Shown: piece after piece, positions 54,440 through 63,506 of the stretch
How the letters are laid out: each line of letters begins with the position of its first letter
Numbering within the stretch: the stretch's first letter is position 1
NCBI RefSeq assembly: GCF_037126265.1
Contig: NZ_JAYLLN010000004.1
Coordinates: 62,001-126,000, forward strand
DNA: 64,000 nt
Reading direction: 5' to 3'
Source: Sphingobacterium tenebrionis
Lineage (GTDB): Bacteria; Bacteroidota; Bacteroidia; Sphingobacteriales; Sphingobacteriaceae
Program-made: the position numbers and the translations under genes
The notes under the pieces: model-generated
What the model was told of the DNA's origin: nothing
The model's database searches: none
What the model saw: the letters and a program-made list of their open reading frames with translations, nothing else

Positions 54440-55228
54440 TTATTCCTTGATCAATGCCCTGTCCAGATGCACATAGCCCCCATCCACATGAATCAATTGT
54501 CCGGTGGTATGGCTAGACCTGTTGGACAACAGAAATATCGCCATATCCGCAATTTCCTCCACTGTCGTCATTCTGTTCTGAAAGGGGATCCGATCGGTAA
54601 TCTTTTCCAACGTTTCTTCTGGGTTATCCAATGTCTGAATCCAACTTTCGTATTGCGGGGTCATGCTTTCTGCTACCACAATCGCGTTTACTCGGATTTC
54701 ATCTTTCAGCAATTCTACCGCCCACTCCCGGGTCAGTGCATTCCTACCTCCGTTGGACGCTGCATAACCAGAGGTCCCTCCTTGTCCCGTCTCAGCGGTC
54801 TTGGAGCTGATGTTCAGGATACTTCCTTTGGAGGCCTTCAAAGCAAGAAGGCTATACTGTGCCATCAAAAAATAGTGGATCAGACTATTGTGCAGGGATT
54901 GCACAAAATCTTCATAAGTTCCGGTCGCCAAGCTGACGCCATCGTTTAATCCAGCATTATTAACCAAACCATCTATCCTTCCAAAAACTTCCATGACCTT
55001 ATCCACAGCAGCTCTACACTCTTCTGGCCTACCCAGTTCAGCCTGAACGGCCAAAGCCTTTCCGCCCAAGGCCTCAACTTCTGCTTTAACCGCCTCGTTA
55101 TCTTTATCTTTTCTGCCTACAATCACTGGAATCGCGCCTTCCTTGGCCAATGCCATCACAATCCCTTTCCCTATTCCTTTCGCTCCTCCGGTAACTATGA
55201 CTACTTTATCTTTTAATTCTAAATCCAT
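54440..55228 (-). CDS. SDR-family L-fucose dehydrogenase
   Basis: This enzyme oxidises L-fucose to the lactone with NAD(P), step one of the non-phosphorylative pathway. The chosen start is ATG 55228 (MDLELKDKVVIVTGG), giving 262 aa. The glycine motif TGGAKGIG is intact, and the protein is alignable throughout with characterised bacterial L-fucose dehydrogenases (SSKTAETGQG, LTREWAVELL, ESMTPQYESWI, HVDGGYVHLDRAL). The catalytic Tyr is Y155, but the expected Lys four residues later is Asn (Y155-A-A-S-N159). This may be a subfamily trait or may alter catalysis. It is the last gene of the operon. Confidence 0.85.
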   Translation of the reverse strand: MDLELKDKVVIVTGGAKGIGKGIVMALAKEGAIPVIVGRKDKDNEAVKAEVEALGGKALAVQAELGRPEECRAAVDKVMEVFGRIDGLVNNAGLNDGVSLATGTYEDFVQSLHNSLIHYFLMAQYSLLALKASKGSILNISSKTAETGQGGTSGYAASNGGRNALTREWAVELLKDEIRVNAIVVAESMTPQYESWIQTLDNPEETLEKITDRIPFQNRMTTVEEIADMAIFLLSNRSSHTTGQLIHVDGGYVHLDRALIKE

Positions 55229-55234
55229 ATGCAA

Positions 55235-56065
55235 TTAGGTTAAACCATAGAATTTTACGGCATTATCTCCCCAGAAACCAGCCAATTCCTCTGGGCTAAA
55301 ATCAGTTAATTTGTCGGACACGATATGGATGGTATCCTTGAAAGATCCCGCCAATAAACATACTGGCCAATCTGATCCAAAAACCAGCCTATCTTTGCCA
55401 AAACATTGAATCACATGGGCAATATACTGGGTAAAATGATCCAGTTTCCAATGTTTCCAATCGGCCTCCGTCCCCAGTCCTGATACTTTACAATGTACAT
55501 TCGGATGGGCCGCCAATTTTTCAATGAACGCTGCCCAATCGCTGAACTCCTGGCTTTTGATCGGAGGTTTGGCGATATGATCCAGCATAAATGCTTGTTT
55601 TGGATTGGCTGCTACACATTTCAGGGTACTTTCATAATGCCAAGGCTTGATCAAGAGGTCATAGGTATAACCATATTGAGTCAATGCGGCAATCCCCCTC
55701 AGAAAAGCATCCTTATGTAGGTAATCCGGATCGGATTCGCCTTCCACAATATGTCTGAACCCTTTAACCTTCGGAAACTGCTTAAAATGGTTCAACTGCT
55801 CTTCAACCTGCTCCGATTGCAGATCTACCCAACCTACAATTCCCTTGATCAATGCATAAACCTGGGAAAGCTCCAATAAAAACTCCGTCTCCCGGAGGCT
55901 TTGATCCGCTTGGACCGCCACAACACCGTCAAAACCATTGTTTTTTAAGGTCTGACCAATATCGTTCGGAAGGAAATTCCGTTGGATGACTTCCATCTCT
56001 GAAGTAATCCAGGCATCCTTTACCGGCTCATATAACCAAAAATGTTGGTGTGCATCAATCCTCAT
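55235..56065 (-). CDS. amidohydrolase-family L-fuconolactonase
   Basis: This enzyme opens L-fucono-lactone to L-fuconate, step two. The 276-aa protein has the COG3618 TIM-barrel signature: metal-site IDAHQHFW (residues 3-10), GVVAVQAD, VKGFRHIVEGE, FMLDHIAKPP and the final VFGSDWPVCLLAG with catalytic Asp. It begins 11 bases after the FAH-family gene and ends 6 bases before the dehydrogenase start. Lactone specificity is inferred from the neighbours. Confidence 0.9.
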   Translation of the reverse strand: MRIDAHQHFWLYEPVKDAWITSEMEVIQRNFLPNDIGQTLKNNGFDGVVAVQADQSLRETEFLLELSQVYALIKGIVGWVDLQSEQVEEQLNHFKQFPKVKGFRHIVEGESDPDYLHKDAFLRGIAALTQYGYTYDLLIKPWHYESTLKCVAANPKQAFMLDHIAKPPIKSQEFSDWAAFIEKLAAHPNVHCKVSGLGTEADWKHWKLDHFTQYIAHVIQCFGKDRLVFGSDWPVCLLAGSFKDTIHIVSDKLTDFSPEELAGFWGDNAVKFYGLT

Positions 56066-56076
56066 ACCTATCCATT

Positions 56077-56934
56077 TTATTTTCTTTCATAGGCAACCAC
56101 CGTTTGGCGTTGCACTCCTAAATAATCTGCTCCCAGTTCCATCACATCCCCAGGTTTCAGGTAGATCGCTGGATTGAACCCAAGGCCAACCCCTGCAGGT
56201 GTACCTGTTGAGATCACATCCCCAGGTAATAAGGTCATAAACTGCGAAACATAAGAAACCAAAGCCGGCACCTTAAAGATCAGGTTCGATGTATTTCCAT
56301 TCTGGTACACCTTGTCATTTACTTTTAACCAAAGTGCCACCTTATTGATATCCGGAATCTCATCCGCTGTGGTCATGAATGGACCCATCGGCGCAAAAGT
56401 ATCACAACCTTTACCCTTATCCCAGGTTCCCCCTCTTTCCAACTGGTATTCCCTTTCGGAAACATCATTGTGCAACACATAACCTGCCACATAATCCAAG
56501 GCTTCACTTTCTTCCACGTAACTTGCCTTTTTACCGATCACGATACAGAATTCCACTTCCCAATCGGTTTTAACAGAGTTTCTAGGGATCATCACCTCAT
56601 CATTCGGGCCGATCAATGCCGTGGTGGATTTCATAAAGATGATAGGTTCTTCCGGAATCTTAGCCCCGGTTTCCTCAGCATGGTCTCTATAATTCAAGCC
56701 AATGCATACAATTTTCGATGGTCTAGCAAATGGAGCCCCCAGACGTACATCCGCAGGCAACTCAATCAACTCTCCTTCATTGGCCTTCACAAACTCTTCC
56801 AATCGTGCCAAACCATTCTCTGCGAAAAAGGATTCATCATAATCCCCTCCAAATGCAGAAACATCATAATTCTTACCCCCGATATGTACACCTATCTGCT
56901 CTTTTCCAGCCTCACCGTATTTTATTAGTCTCAT
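56077..56934 (-). CDS. FAH-family 2,4-diketo-3-deoxy-L-fuconate hydrolase
   Basis: This enzyme cleaves the diketo acid to pyruvate and L-lactate, the last step. The 285-aa protein has the fumarylacetoacetate hydrolase fold: IVCIGLNYRDHAEE (about residue 75), PIIFMKSTTALIGPNDEV, DWEVEFCIVIGK (metal Glu), GYVLHNDVSERE, DTFAPMGPF and STGTPAGVG. It starts the downstream half of the operon, 122 bases after the preceding SDR stop; that gap holds short TAG- and TCTA-rich degenerate repeats. Confidence 0.9.
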   Translation of the reverse strand: MRLIKYGEAGKEQIGVHIGGKNYDVSAFGGDYDESFFAENGLARLEEFVKANEGELIELPADVRLGAPFARPSKIVCIGLNYRDHAEETGAKIPEEPIIFMKSTTALIGPNDEVMIPRNSVKTDWEVEFCIVIGKKASYVEESEALDYVAGYVLHNDVSEREYQLERGGTWDKGKGCDTFAPMGPFMTTADEIPDINKVALWLKVNDKVYQNGNTSNLIFKVPALVSYVSQFMTLLPGDVISTGTPAGVGLGFNPAIYLKPGDVMELGADYLGVQRQTVVAYERK

Positions 56935-57056
56935 GTTTTTTTAGTATTTAGTAGTTAGTAGTTAGTATTAAGACCTATGGTCTGATAACTTTTCCTATAA
57001 TCAATTGTCTATTGTCTAAACTCTATTATCTATAATCTGATATCTATCATCTACCA

Positions 57057-57821
57057 TCAATTATTCAGCTTAATGAATCCGCCATCTATAGGGTAGTCAT
57101 TTCCAGTGATGAAGGCGGCGTCATCTGAACATAGGAACAAAGCCAATTTAGCGATTTCGGCTGGTTGTCCCATGCGGCCGATGGGCTGGGATTTGGATAG
57201 TTTATCGAACATTTCCTCCTCTTGTCCGGGGTAGTTTTTGGCAATGAAGCCATCAACAAATGGCGTATGCACGCGGGCTGGCGATATCGAATTTGATCGG
57301 ATGTTATAGGCCATATAATCCCGGGCTACGGAAAGGTTCATGGCAAAGATAGCCCCTTTGCTCATGGAATAGGCAAAACGGTCGCTGATGCCTACTACGG
57401 CTGCAATGGATGCCAAATTGAGGATGGCACCTCCGCCATTGGCTTTCATAGCTGGAATTACCGCATACAAGGCATTATAAGCCCCTTTAACATTCACCTG
57501 ATAAACCCTATCAAAATCAGCTTCCGCGCAGTGTTCCAGATCCCCTACATGGGCGATACCTGCATTGTTCACTAATATATCCACTCGCCCGATCTTCGCC
57601 ACGATATCAATAACCTCTTGTTGGATCGAAACATTGCCAATATGAATATCGCATTTCCCTCCTTTAGATTCGATTGCTGCTTTCGTTGCTTCGGCTCCTT
57701 CGGCATTTAAATCCAAGATATGGACATGGGCACCTTCTGCACCGAACAATTCCGAAATTGCTCTACCAATACCACTACCACCCCCGGTTACCAACGCTAC
57801 TTTGTCTTTTATTTTAGACAT
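57057..57821 (-). CDS. SDR-family 2-keto-3-deoxy-L-fuconate dehydrogenase
   Basis: This classical short-chain dehydrogenase of 254 aa has an intact cofactor motif TGGGSGIGRA (residues 11-20), NNAG, catalytic Ser in LNLASIAAV and YxxxK (YSMSK). In the pathway, 2-keto-3-deoxy-L-fuconate is oxidised at C4 before hydrolytic cleavage, and this gene fills that slot between the dehydratase and FAH genes. Assignment to this step over the other SDR is based on similarity of that one to L-fucose dehydrogenases. Confidence 0.85.
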   Translation of the reverse strand: MSKIKDKVALVTGGGSGIGRAISELFGAEGAHVHILDLNAEGAEATKAAIESKGGKCDIHIGNVSIQQEVIDIVAKIGRVDILVNNAGIAHVGDLEHCAEADFDRVYQVNVKGAYNALYAVIPAMKANGGGAILNLASIAAVVGISDRFAYSMSKGAIFAMNLSVARDYMAYNIRSNSISPARVHTPFVDGFIAKNYPGQEEEMFDKLSKSQPIGRMGQPAEIAKLALFLCSDDAAFITGNDYPIDGGFIKLNN

Positions 57822-57855
57822 AACTATTTAATTTTATTTTTATTACAATATCTAA

Positions 57856-59520
57856 TTAAAGCGAAACTCCACGACGCCAAGGAATGAAATCATCCTGACC
57901 CATCAACACCGCTTTCGCTTTTATTTCGCCACTTGCCACCTGTATCACATAGTCCAGGATCCGGTGGGCGGCTTCGGCAATACTTTCCTCCCCGTCGATA
58001 ATCGTCCCACAGTTCAGGTCGATGATGTCCGCCATCTTCTCATAGATCTTGGTATTGGAGGATACCTTGATCACCGGAGCAATCGGGTTTCCAGTAGGAG
58101 TTCCCAATCCGGTCGTGAACAGGACAACATTGGCACCTGCTGCAACTTCTGCCGTGGTACTTTCCACATCATTTCCCGGAGTGCATAAAAGATTCAAGCC
58201 TTTTTGATTCGCCAATTCTGGATAGTCTACCACCGCAGTCACCGGCGATGTACCACCTTTTTTGGCTGCTCCGGCCGATTTTATGGCATCTGTGATCAGT
58301 CCATCACGGATATTTCCAGGTGAAGGGTTCATGTAGAAACCTGAACCATCTGCCTCTGCCTTAGCATTGTATACCTTCATCAACTGCATGAACCGTTCCG
58401 CCATTTCCTCGTTCAGGCAACGATCGCTCAGCTCTTGCTCCACCCCACATAGTTCCGGGAATTCCGATAGGATAACCGATCCCCCTAAACTGATCAGCAT
58501 GTCGGAAATATACCCCAAAGTAGGATTGGCGGAGATCCCAGAGAATCCATCCGATCCACCACATTCCAAGCCGATGCATAGTTTATCCAAACCCGCAGGT
58601 TCCCTTTTCAGTTGATCGGCCTGCACCAATCCTGAGAAAGTGGCTTTAATGGCCTTCTGCATCAAATCCTGCTCGGTTCCTTCCAATTGTTGTTCAAAAA
58701 CATATAAAGGTTTGTCAAAATGGGGGTCACGCTTTAGGATTTCTGCTTTCAGAATGGAAGCTTGCGCATGTTGGCATCCCAAACTCAATACGGTTGCCCC
58801 GGCCACATTCGGATGGGTAATATAACCTGCCAAGAGGCCACAAAGGGCATCTGAATCCATTCTGGTACCGCCGCATCCCATATCATGGTTCAGGAATTTA
58901 ACCCCATCCACATTCGGGAATAGCCTTTTCTGCTCCTGGTTGATGGTTCCAGCACTCAGATCCAGGTTCAACAGGTCATCTACGGAAGCGCCAGCCTTAT
59001 ATCGTTCGATAAGGTGGTCTACTTCATTAGAATAATCCTTTGATTGCACCTGATAACCCAGTTTCTCCTCCAAAGCAGTCTTCAACGTCAATACATTTCT
59101 ATTCTCGCAGAAAACCAATGGGATAACCAACCAATGATTGGCCGTACCTACGGTACCATTACTTCTATGAAATCCCTGGAAAGTCCGACCTTCAAAGGCG
59201 GACACATCAGGCCTTTCCCAATCCAACTTACGGGCAGCCAGTTTGAATGGCTCCGCAGCATGCCGGAGGTTCTCGGTGCTCAGCAATGTTCCTTCCAAAA
59301 GATCTTCATTAACCTTCCCTACCAAAACCCCATACATATACACCTCCTCGTCCTTCAACATGGGGTTTAACGTAAATTTATGTTTCGCTTTCACCGCTTG
59401 GCGAAGGGAGAATTCCTTTCCCCCAAACCCGATCGATTCACCCTCCGAAAGGTCCCTAAGCGCAACCAGCACATTATCCTTCGGATGAATCTGCAAGTAC
59501 GCTACATTCTTTTTATTCAT
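57856..59520 (-). CDS. UxaA-family (altronate dehydratase-type) sugar-acid dehydratase
   Basis: This 554-aa protein has an N-terminal SAF-like domain (about residues 1-95, LQIHPKDNVLVALRDL) and a UxaA/GarD catalytic region (about 110-554: GTVGTANHWLVIP, NHDMGCGG, LGCQHAQASILKAE, GLECGGSDGFSGISANP, TTGLGTPTGNPIAPVIKVSSNT). The cysteines of those blocks are typical of iron-dependent members. Altronate or galactarate are the usual substrates. Here the position indicates dehydration of L-fuconate to 2-keto-3-deoxy-L-fuconate, normally done by an enolase-superfamily enzyme. It starts 5 bases after the mutarotase gene. Confidence 0.85.
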   Translation of the reverse strand: MNKKNVAYLQIHPKDNVLVALRDLSEGESIGFGGKEFSLRQAVKAKHKFTLNPMLKDEEVYMYGVLVGKVNEDLLEGTLLSTENLRHAAEPFKLAARKLDWERPDVSAFEGRTFQGFHRSNGTVGTANHWLVIPLVFCENRNVLTLKTALEEKLGYQVQSKDYSNEVDHLIERYKAGASVDDLLNLDLSAGTINQEQKRLFPNVDGVKFLNHDMGCGGTRMDSDALCGLLAGYITHPNVAGATVLSLGCQHAQASILKAEILKRDPHFDKPLYVFEQQLEGTEQDLMQKAIKATFSGLVQADQLKREPAGLDKLCIGLECGGSDGFSGISANPTLGYISDMLISLGGSVILSEFPELCGVEQELSDRCLNEEMAERFMQLMKVYNAKAEADGSGFYMNPSPGNIRDGLITDAIKSAGAAKKGGTSPVTAVVDYPELANQKGLNLLCTPGNDVESTTAEVAAGANVVLFTTGLGTPTGNPIAPVIKVSSNTKIYEKMADIIDLNCGTIIDGEESIAEAAHRILDYVIQVASGEIKAKAVLMGQDDFIPWRRGVSL

Positions 59521-59525
59521 GATAT

Positions 59526-59867
59526 CTATAACTCAAATATTTTATCCATTAATACCCATTTCTCTCCTGGTTTTGCGCCCGGAATGGCCTGCTGGTATTT
59601 CCACATCAAGGATTCCCAATCCTGCACATGCGGGTTCTGAGCATCCATTTCCCCCTTGCGCTCGAAACTAAACTGATCATCTACCTCCATGATCATAAAT
59701 AACCTATTTTCAAAACGATATATCTGCATGGATATTACCCCAGCATCCTGTATCGACTGTTGGATTTCCGTAGGAATCCGCTCATGGTAGGTCTCATATT
59801 CCTTAATCAGAACTGGATCATTTACCAGATCCAGTGCTAACGCATATTTTCTATTCTTCATACCCAT
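59526..59867 (-). CDS. RhaM-like sugar mutarotase (probably L-fucose)
   Basis: This 113-aa dimeric alpha/beta-barrel protein of the L-rhamnose mutarotase family interconverts sugar anomers. Blocks LALDLVNDPVLIKEYETYHERI, MQIYRFENRLFMIMEVDDQFSFE and ESLMWKYQQAIPGA match the family. The start overlaps the fucP stop (TAATG), favouring the full 113-aa form over an ATG two codons later. In this operon it would supply the anomer used by L-fucose dehydrogenase. Confidence 0.88.
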   Translation of the reverse strand: MGMKNRKYALALDLVNDPVLIKEYETYHERIPTEIQQSIQDAGVISMQIYRFENRLFMIMEVDDQFSFERKGEMDAQNPHVQDWESLMWKYQQAIPGAKPGEKWVLMDKIFEL

Positions 59868-61120
59868 TAATGATTTTTGGTGGAGATGACCTGTTCGCCA
59901 GATTTATTATTCAGGGCAAACAAGACCACCACAAAGAAACAAACTAAAACAACAAAATACCCATATTGCATATGGCCGGTGCTATCCGAAATATAGCCTA
60001 ATAAGGGCGGAAAAATGGCACCACCAACAATCGCCATGATGATCAGACTGGATGCCGATTTGGTATCCCCGCCGATTCCTTCCACACCCATCGCAAATAT
60101 CGTTGGGAACATAATGGACATGAAAAAGGCAATCGCCACCATGCTGTAGAGTGCAACCATGCCAGAAGCGAATATACTGATCAGTGTTAAGATACAGGCT
60201 ATCACCGCATAGATCAACAACAATTTGGATGGCAGGATATAACGCATCAAAAAAGTGCCCAAGAAACGACCGATAACGATCAAAAGACCAGCGATAGCGG
60301 CATAATCCTTCGCATCAAAAGCCTGTATCCCAGCTACCTCCGTAGCAAAGAGAATGATAAAGCTCAGGACACAGATCTGGGCACCCACATAGAAGAATTG
60401 GGCAATCACGGCCCAACGCACATTCTTATGACGGAATGCGGACCATACACTGGCATTGGAATCCCCCTCCTCTTTTGCTTCAGGGAGTTTGATCAGGGCA
60501 AACAACAAAGCCGCCAATAAAATAACACAACCCAATACGATATAAGGCCCTTTTACAATGGCCGTTTCTGCCTGGATATAGGCCGTTCTGGCTGTTTCAT
60601 CCAACGCAGCAACTTCCTCATGGCTTAATGGTGGTTTTGCCAAAATAATGTACCCGCCCAATAAAGGAGCAACAAAGGAAGCCAAACCATTGAAAGACTG
60701 GGCAAAATTCAACCGTTGGGTAGCTTTGCTCGGATCCCCTAGAACGGTCATATAAGGATTGGCTGCAGTTTCCAGGATCGTGATCCCACAAGCCAAGACA
60801 AATAACGCCATCAGAAAGAACAGATAACTCATGGTATTGGCGGCAGGTACGAACAGGAAACAACCGACAGCAAATAATAACAAACCGATCAAGATGGCGG
60901 TTTTGTACCCATATTTTTTCATGAAAATCCCTGCGGGTATGGCCATGACGAAATAAGCCACAAAAACGGCCGAATCGATCAGTGAAGCCTGTAAATGGCT
61001 CAGACTGAACGCGCTCCGAAGATGCGCAATCAAAATCGGATCCAGGTTATGGATAAATCCCCAAAAGAAGAACAGGGATGTGATTAAGATAATAGCCAAT
61101 GTATTATTTGCTTTGCTCAT
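59867..61120 (-). CDS. fucP: FucP-type L-fucose:H+ symporter (MFS)
   Basis: This is the second FucP-family permease of the window (417 aa, 12 predicted helices). Blocks FFFWGFIHNLDPILIAHLR, VAYFVMAIPAGIFMKKYGYKTA, ETAANPYMTVLGDP and the FNGLASFVAPLLGG helix match the family. As the first gene of the oxidative L-fucose operon it probably imports L-fucose. A LacI-type half-palindrome lies 26 bases upstream (61146-61157), and the AraC regulator is divergent. Confidence 0.9.
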   Translation of the reverse strand: MSKANNTLAIILITSLFFFWGFIHNLDPILIAHLRSAFSLSHLQASLIDSAVFVAYFVMAIPAGIFMKKYGYKTAILIGLLLFAVGCFLFVPAANTMSYLFFLMALFVLACGITILETAANPYMTVLGDPSKATQRLNFAQSFNGLASFVAPLLGGYIILAKPPLSHEEVAALDETARTAYIQAETAIVKGPYIVLGCVILLAALLFALIKLPEAKEEGDSNASVWSAFRHKNVRWAVIAQFFYVGAQICVLSFIILFATEVAGIQAFDAKDYAAIAGLLIVIGRFLGTFLMRYILPSKLLLIYAVIACILTLISIFASGMVALYSMVAIAFFMSIMFPTIFAMGVEGIGGDTKSASSLIIMAIVGGAIFPPLLGYISDSTGHMQYGYFVVLVCFFVVVLFALNNKSGEQVISTKNH

Positions 61121-61145
61121 AGATGGTTTTTATTGGAAGACCTAA

Positions 61146-61157
61146 ATAAGCGATTAA
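61146..61157. promoter_or_regulatory. LacI-type operator candidate upstream of fucP
   Basis: ATAAGCGATTAA shares the ten bases TAAGCGATTA exactly with 54169-54178 upstream of the GH172 operon and fits TTAAnCGnTTAA with one mismatch. Confidence 0.5.
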
Positions 61158-61252
61158 ATTGCAGAATGGAGTGAAGAAAATTACCTTTTTTATAAACTAT
61201 ATTATCATTTGATGCGAATGATATTGATAAAAAATGAATAAATTAGTCAATT

Positions 61253-62107
61253 ATGATCATCAAGCAGCTCGAAGTTCCCAAGCAGTACAACGAAAGTTTC
61301 CAGATCCGAAGAGATTATGCTCCGCGGCATCATCAGATATGGCATTACCACGATGAGCTGGAAATTGTACACATTTTAAAAGGCTCTGGGACACTTTTTA
61401 TCGGAGACAGGATAAAACCTGTTCAACCTGGAGAAACGGTTCTTATACCTGCGCAGATTGCCCATTATTGGCTCTTTGAAGAGGATGTTGTGGACAATCC
61501 AGAACCTCATGCTATTGATTGCCTGGTCATCCACTTCAAAAAAGATCTCGGAATCGAACGGTTCTTTTCCACCCCCGAACTGCTTGAAATCAAAACCCTG
61601 ATCGATCAATCCGAACGCGGTTATTTTTTTGATTCGAATTCTTATACGGCAATCCAACCCCTATTCGAGCACATGCTGGTCAACCAAGGCTTGGATCGCT
61701 TCATCGCGTTCCTGAAATTCCTTAGCCTGATGCAGAACAGCCCAAAAGAAGAGCTTACCTCCGAAAATTATTCCATACTCCATCAATCGGAAGACCAGTT
61801 CCGGATGAACAGTTTGATGGAATACCTGCGGGAAAACTATAAGCAAAAGATCAAATTAGCGGATCTGGCGGGATTGGCTGGCTTGACCGAAAACTCTTTC
61901 TGTCGGTATTTCAAACAAAAAACCGGCAAGACGCCGGTTCAGTTCATTACAGAATTACGCATTTCCCATGCCTGCAGTCAGCTGAGGAACAGCAAACTAT
62001 CCCTGAAGGAAATCTGTTACGATAGTGGTTTCAATAATTTTGTGAGCTTCCACAAAAACTTTAAAAGCATCATCGGACAGACCCCATTGCAGTTCAGACA
62101 GGCATAG
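61253..62107 (+). CDS. AraC-family regulator of the fucose operon
   Basis: This 284-aa protein has an N-terminal cupin (about residues 18-95: RRDYAPRHHQIWHYHDELEIVHILKGSGTLFIGD) and a C-terminal AraC double helix-turn-helix (about 185-284: IKLADLAGLAGLTENSFCRYFKQKTGKTP, LKEICYDSGFNNFVSFHKNFK). It is divergent from the oxidative L-fucose operon over 132 bases and is the likely sugar-responsive activator. It converges closely on nhaA (8-base gap). Confidence 0.9.
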   Translation: MIIKQLEVPKQYNESFQIRRDYAPRHHQIWHYHDELEIVHILKGSGTLFIGDRIKPVQPGETVLIPAQIAHYWLFEEDVVDNPEPHAIDCLVIHFKKDLGIERFFSTPELLEIKTLIDQSERGYFFDSNSYTAIQPLFEHMLVNQGLDRFIAFLKFLSLMQNSPKEELTSENYSILHQSEDQFRMNSLMEYLRENYKQKIKLADLAGLAGLTENSFCRYFKQKTGKTPVQFITELRISHACSQLRNSKLSLKEICYDSGFNNFVSFHKNFKSIIGQTPLQFRQA

Positions 62108-62115
62108 CAGGACGT

Positions 62116-63285
62116 CTATGCATATGTTTTCTTGGATTTCAATACCATGAAACCAATGATACCCGCCAATAAAGAAGTGATCAAAATGGATAGTTTTGCT
62201 TCTGAAATACTCAACGGATCCTTAAACGAGAGGATCGCGATGAAAATGGACATGGTAAAACCGATACCTGCCAATAGACCTACCCCCAATACATGACGCC
62301 AAGTACTTCCTTCCGGCAGGCTGCTCAACTTTAATTTTGTACATAGGTAGGAAGTCAGTAGAATACCGACTGGTTTTCCAAGCAATAATCCCAAGGAAAT
62401 ACCCAAACCTAAGGAAGAGGTCAGACCGCCGATCATTTCGCTTTCCAAGGTGATATTGGTATTGGCAAAGGCAAAAAGCGGAATGATCAGGAAGTTCACC
62501 GGTTTGCTCAGGGCATGCTCCAATCTTTCCAATGGAGATTCTACATCCGTATCGTTTGTCGGGATGGTCATAGCCACCAAAACCCCTGCTATGGTAGCGT
62601 GAATACCGGAATGATGGATAAAATACCAGATGAATACACCCGGAATAAGGTATAGATAAGGATTCTGTATATTTAATCGGTTCATGATGATCAGGATCAA
62701 CAGACCACCTAAGGCGTATAGCAGATAAGACACTTCGATACCAGAGGAATAGAAAAATGCGATAACCAAAATAGCGATCAAATCATCCACGATGGCCAAA
62801 GCCGCCAAAAAGATCTTCAGGCTACTTGGCACCTGTTTCCCCAACATACCGATCACGGCCAGTGCAAAGGCTATATCGGTCGCCATCGGGATTCCCCAAC
62901 CACTAGCTGTTTCTTGACCTGCATTAAAGCCTACATAGATCAATGCCGGAACAACGGCACCACCAATCGCACACAAAATAGGTAATGAGGCCTTTTTAGG
63001 CGAAGAAAGCTCCCCTTCCACAATTTCCCTTTTGATTTCCAGACCTACCAATAAAAAGAATATGGCCATTAATCCATCATTAATCCATAACAATACGGAA
63101 TACCGGAGGTGGATGCTCTCATTTTCAAATCCCAGCTGTCGGTCCAACAAGGTCTGGAGCGATCCTGCCAGCGGTGAATTCGCCACGATCATGGAAAATA
63201 TCACACAGATGAATAAGAGAATACCCCCTGCATTACTCGATTGGAAGAAATTTTTGAATGCATTCAGATTAATCAATTTTGCCAT
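62116..63285 (-). CDS. nhaA: Na+/H+ antiporter NhaA
   Basis: This inner-membrane antiporter (389 aa, 12 helices) exports Na+ at alkaline pH. The paired aspartates of the transport site are present in ALAIVDDLIAILVIA, preceded by IPMATDIAFALAVIGMLG. FLLVGLEIKREIVEGEL and the C-terminal GIGFTMSIFIA also match the family. It is monocistronic between convergent araC and guaB. Confidence 0.95.
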   Translation of the reverse strand: MAKLINLNAFKNFFQSSNAGGILLFICVIFSMIVANSPLAGSLQTLLDRQLGFENESIHLRYSVLLWINDGLMAIFFLLVGLEIKREIVEGELSSPKKASLPILCAIGGAVVPALIYVGFNAGQETASGWGIPMATDIAFALAVIGMLGKQVPSSLKIFLAALAIVDDLIAILVIAFFYSSGIEVSYLLYALGGLLILIIMNRLNIQNPYLYLIPGVFIWYFIHHSGIHATIAGVLVAMTIPTNDTDVESPLERLEHALSKPVNFLIIPLFAFANTNITLESEMIGGLTSSLGLGISLGLLLGKPVGILLTSYLCTKLKLSSLPEGSTWRHVLGVGLLAGIGFTMSIFIAILSFKDPLSISEAKLSILITSLLAGIIGFMVLKSKKTYA

Positions 63286-63453
63286 ACTGTTTCCTTAATA
63301 GTTAATTATCCTATAAATTTTATTTATATATTTTGAGGTAGATTATTCGATTTACTCTCGAATACGGCTAAAATATGGAATCTCCTTAGCATACATCAGA
63401 ATTATTGCATAGATAATATCTATAATTTAATATCCATGATATAACCAAACAAA

Positions 63454-63480
63454 AAGGCCAGAGCAAAATGCTCTGGCCTT
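63454..63480 (-). terminator. intrinsic terminator of guaB
   Basis: AAGGCCAGAGCA (63454-63465) and TGCTCTGGCCTT (63469-63480) form a perfect 12-bp stem with an AAA loop. On the minus strand a T5 tract follows. It is 26 bases past the guaB stop. Confidence 0.92.
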
Positions 63481-63506
63481 TGAAAATCCCCTTTTATAAA
63501 GTAAGG

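Noticed and set aside
56941..57056. CRISPR-like or microsatellite array of TAG and TCTA units
   Set aside because: Units are short, degenerate and without regular spacers; this looks like simple-sequence drift in a gap between operon genes.
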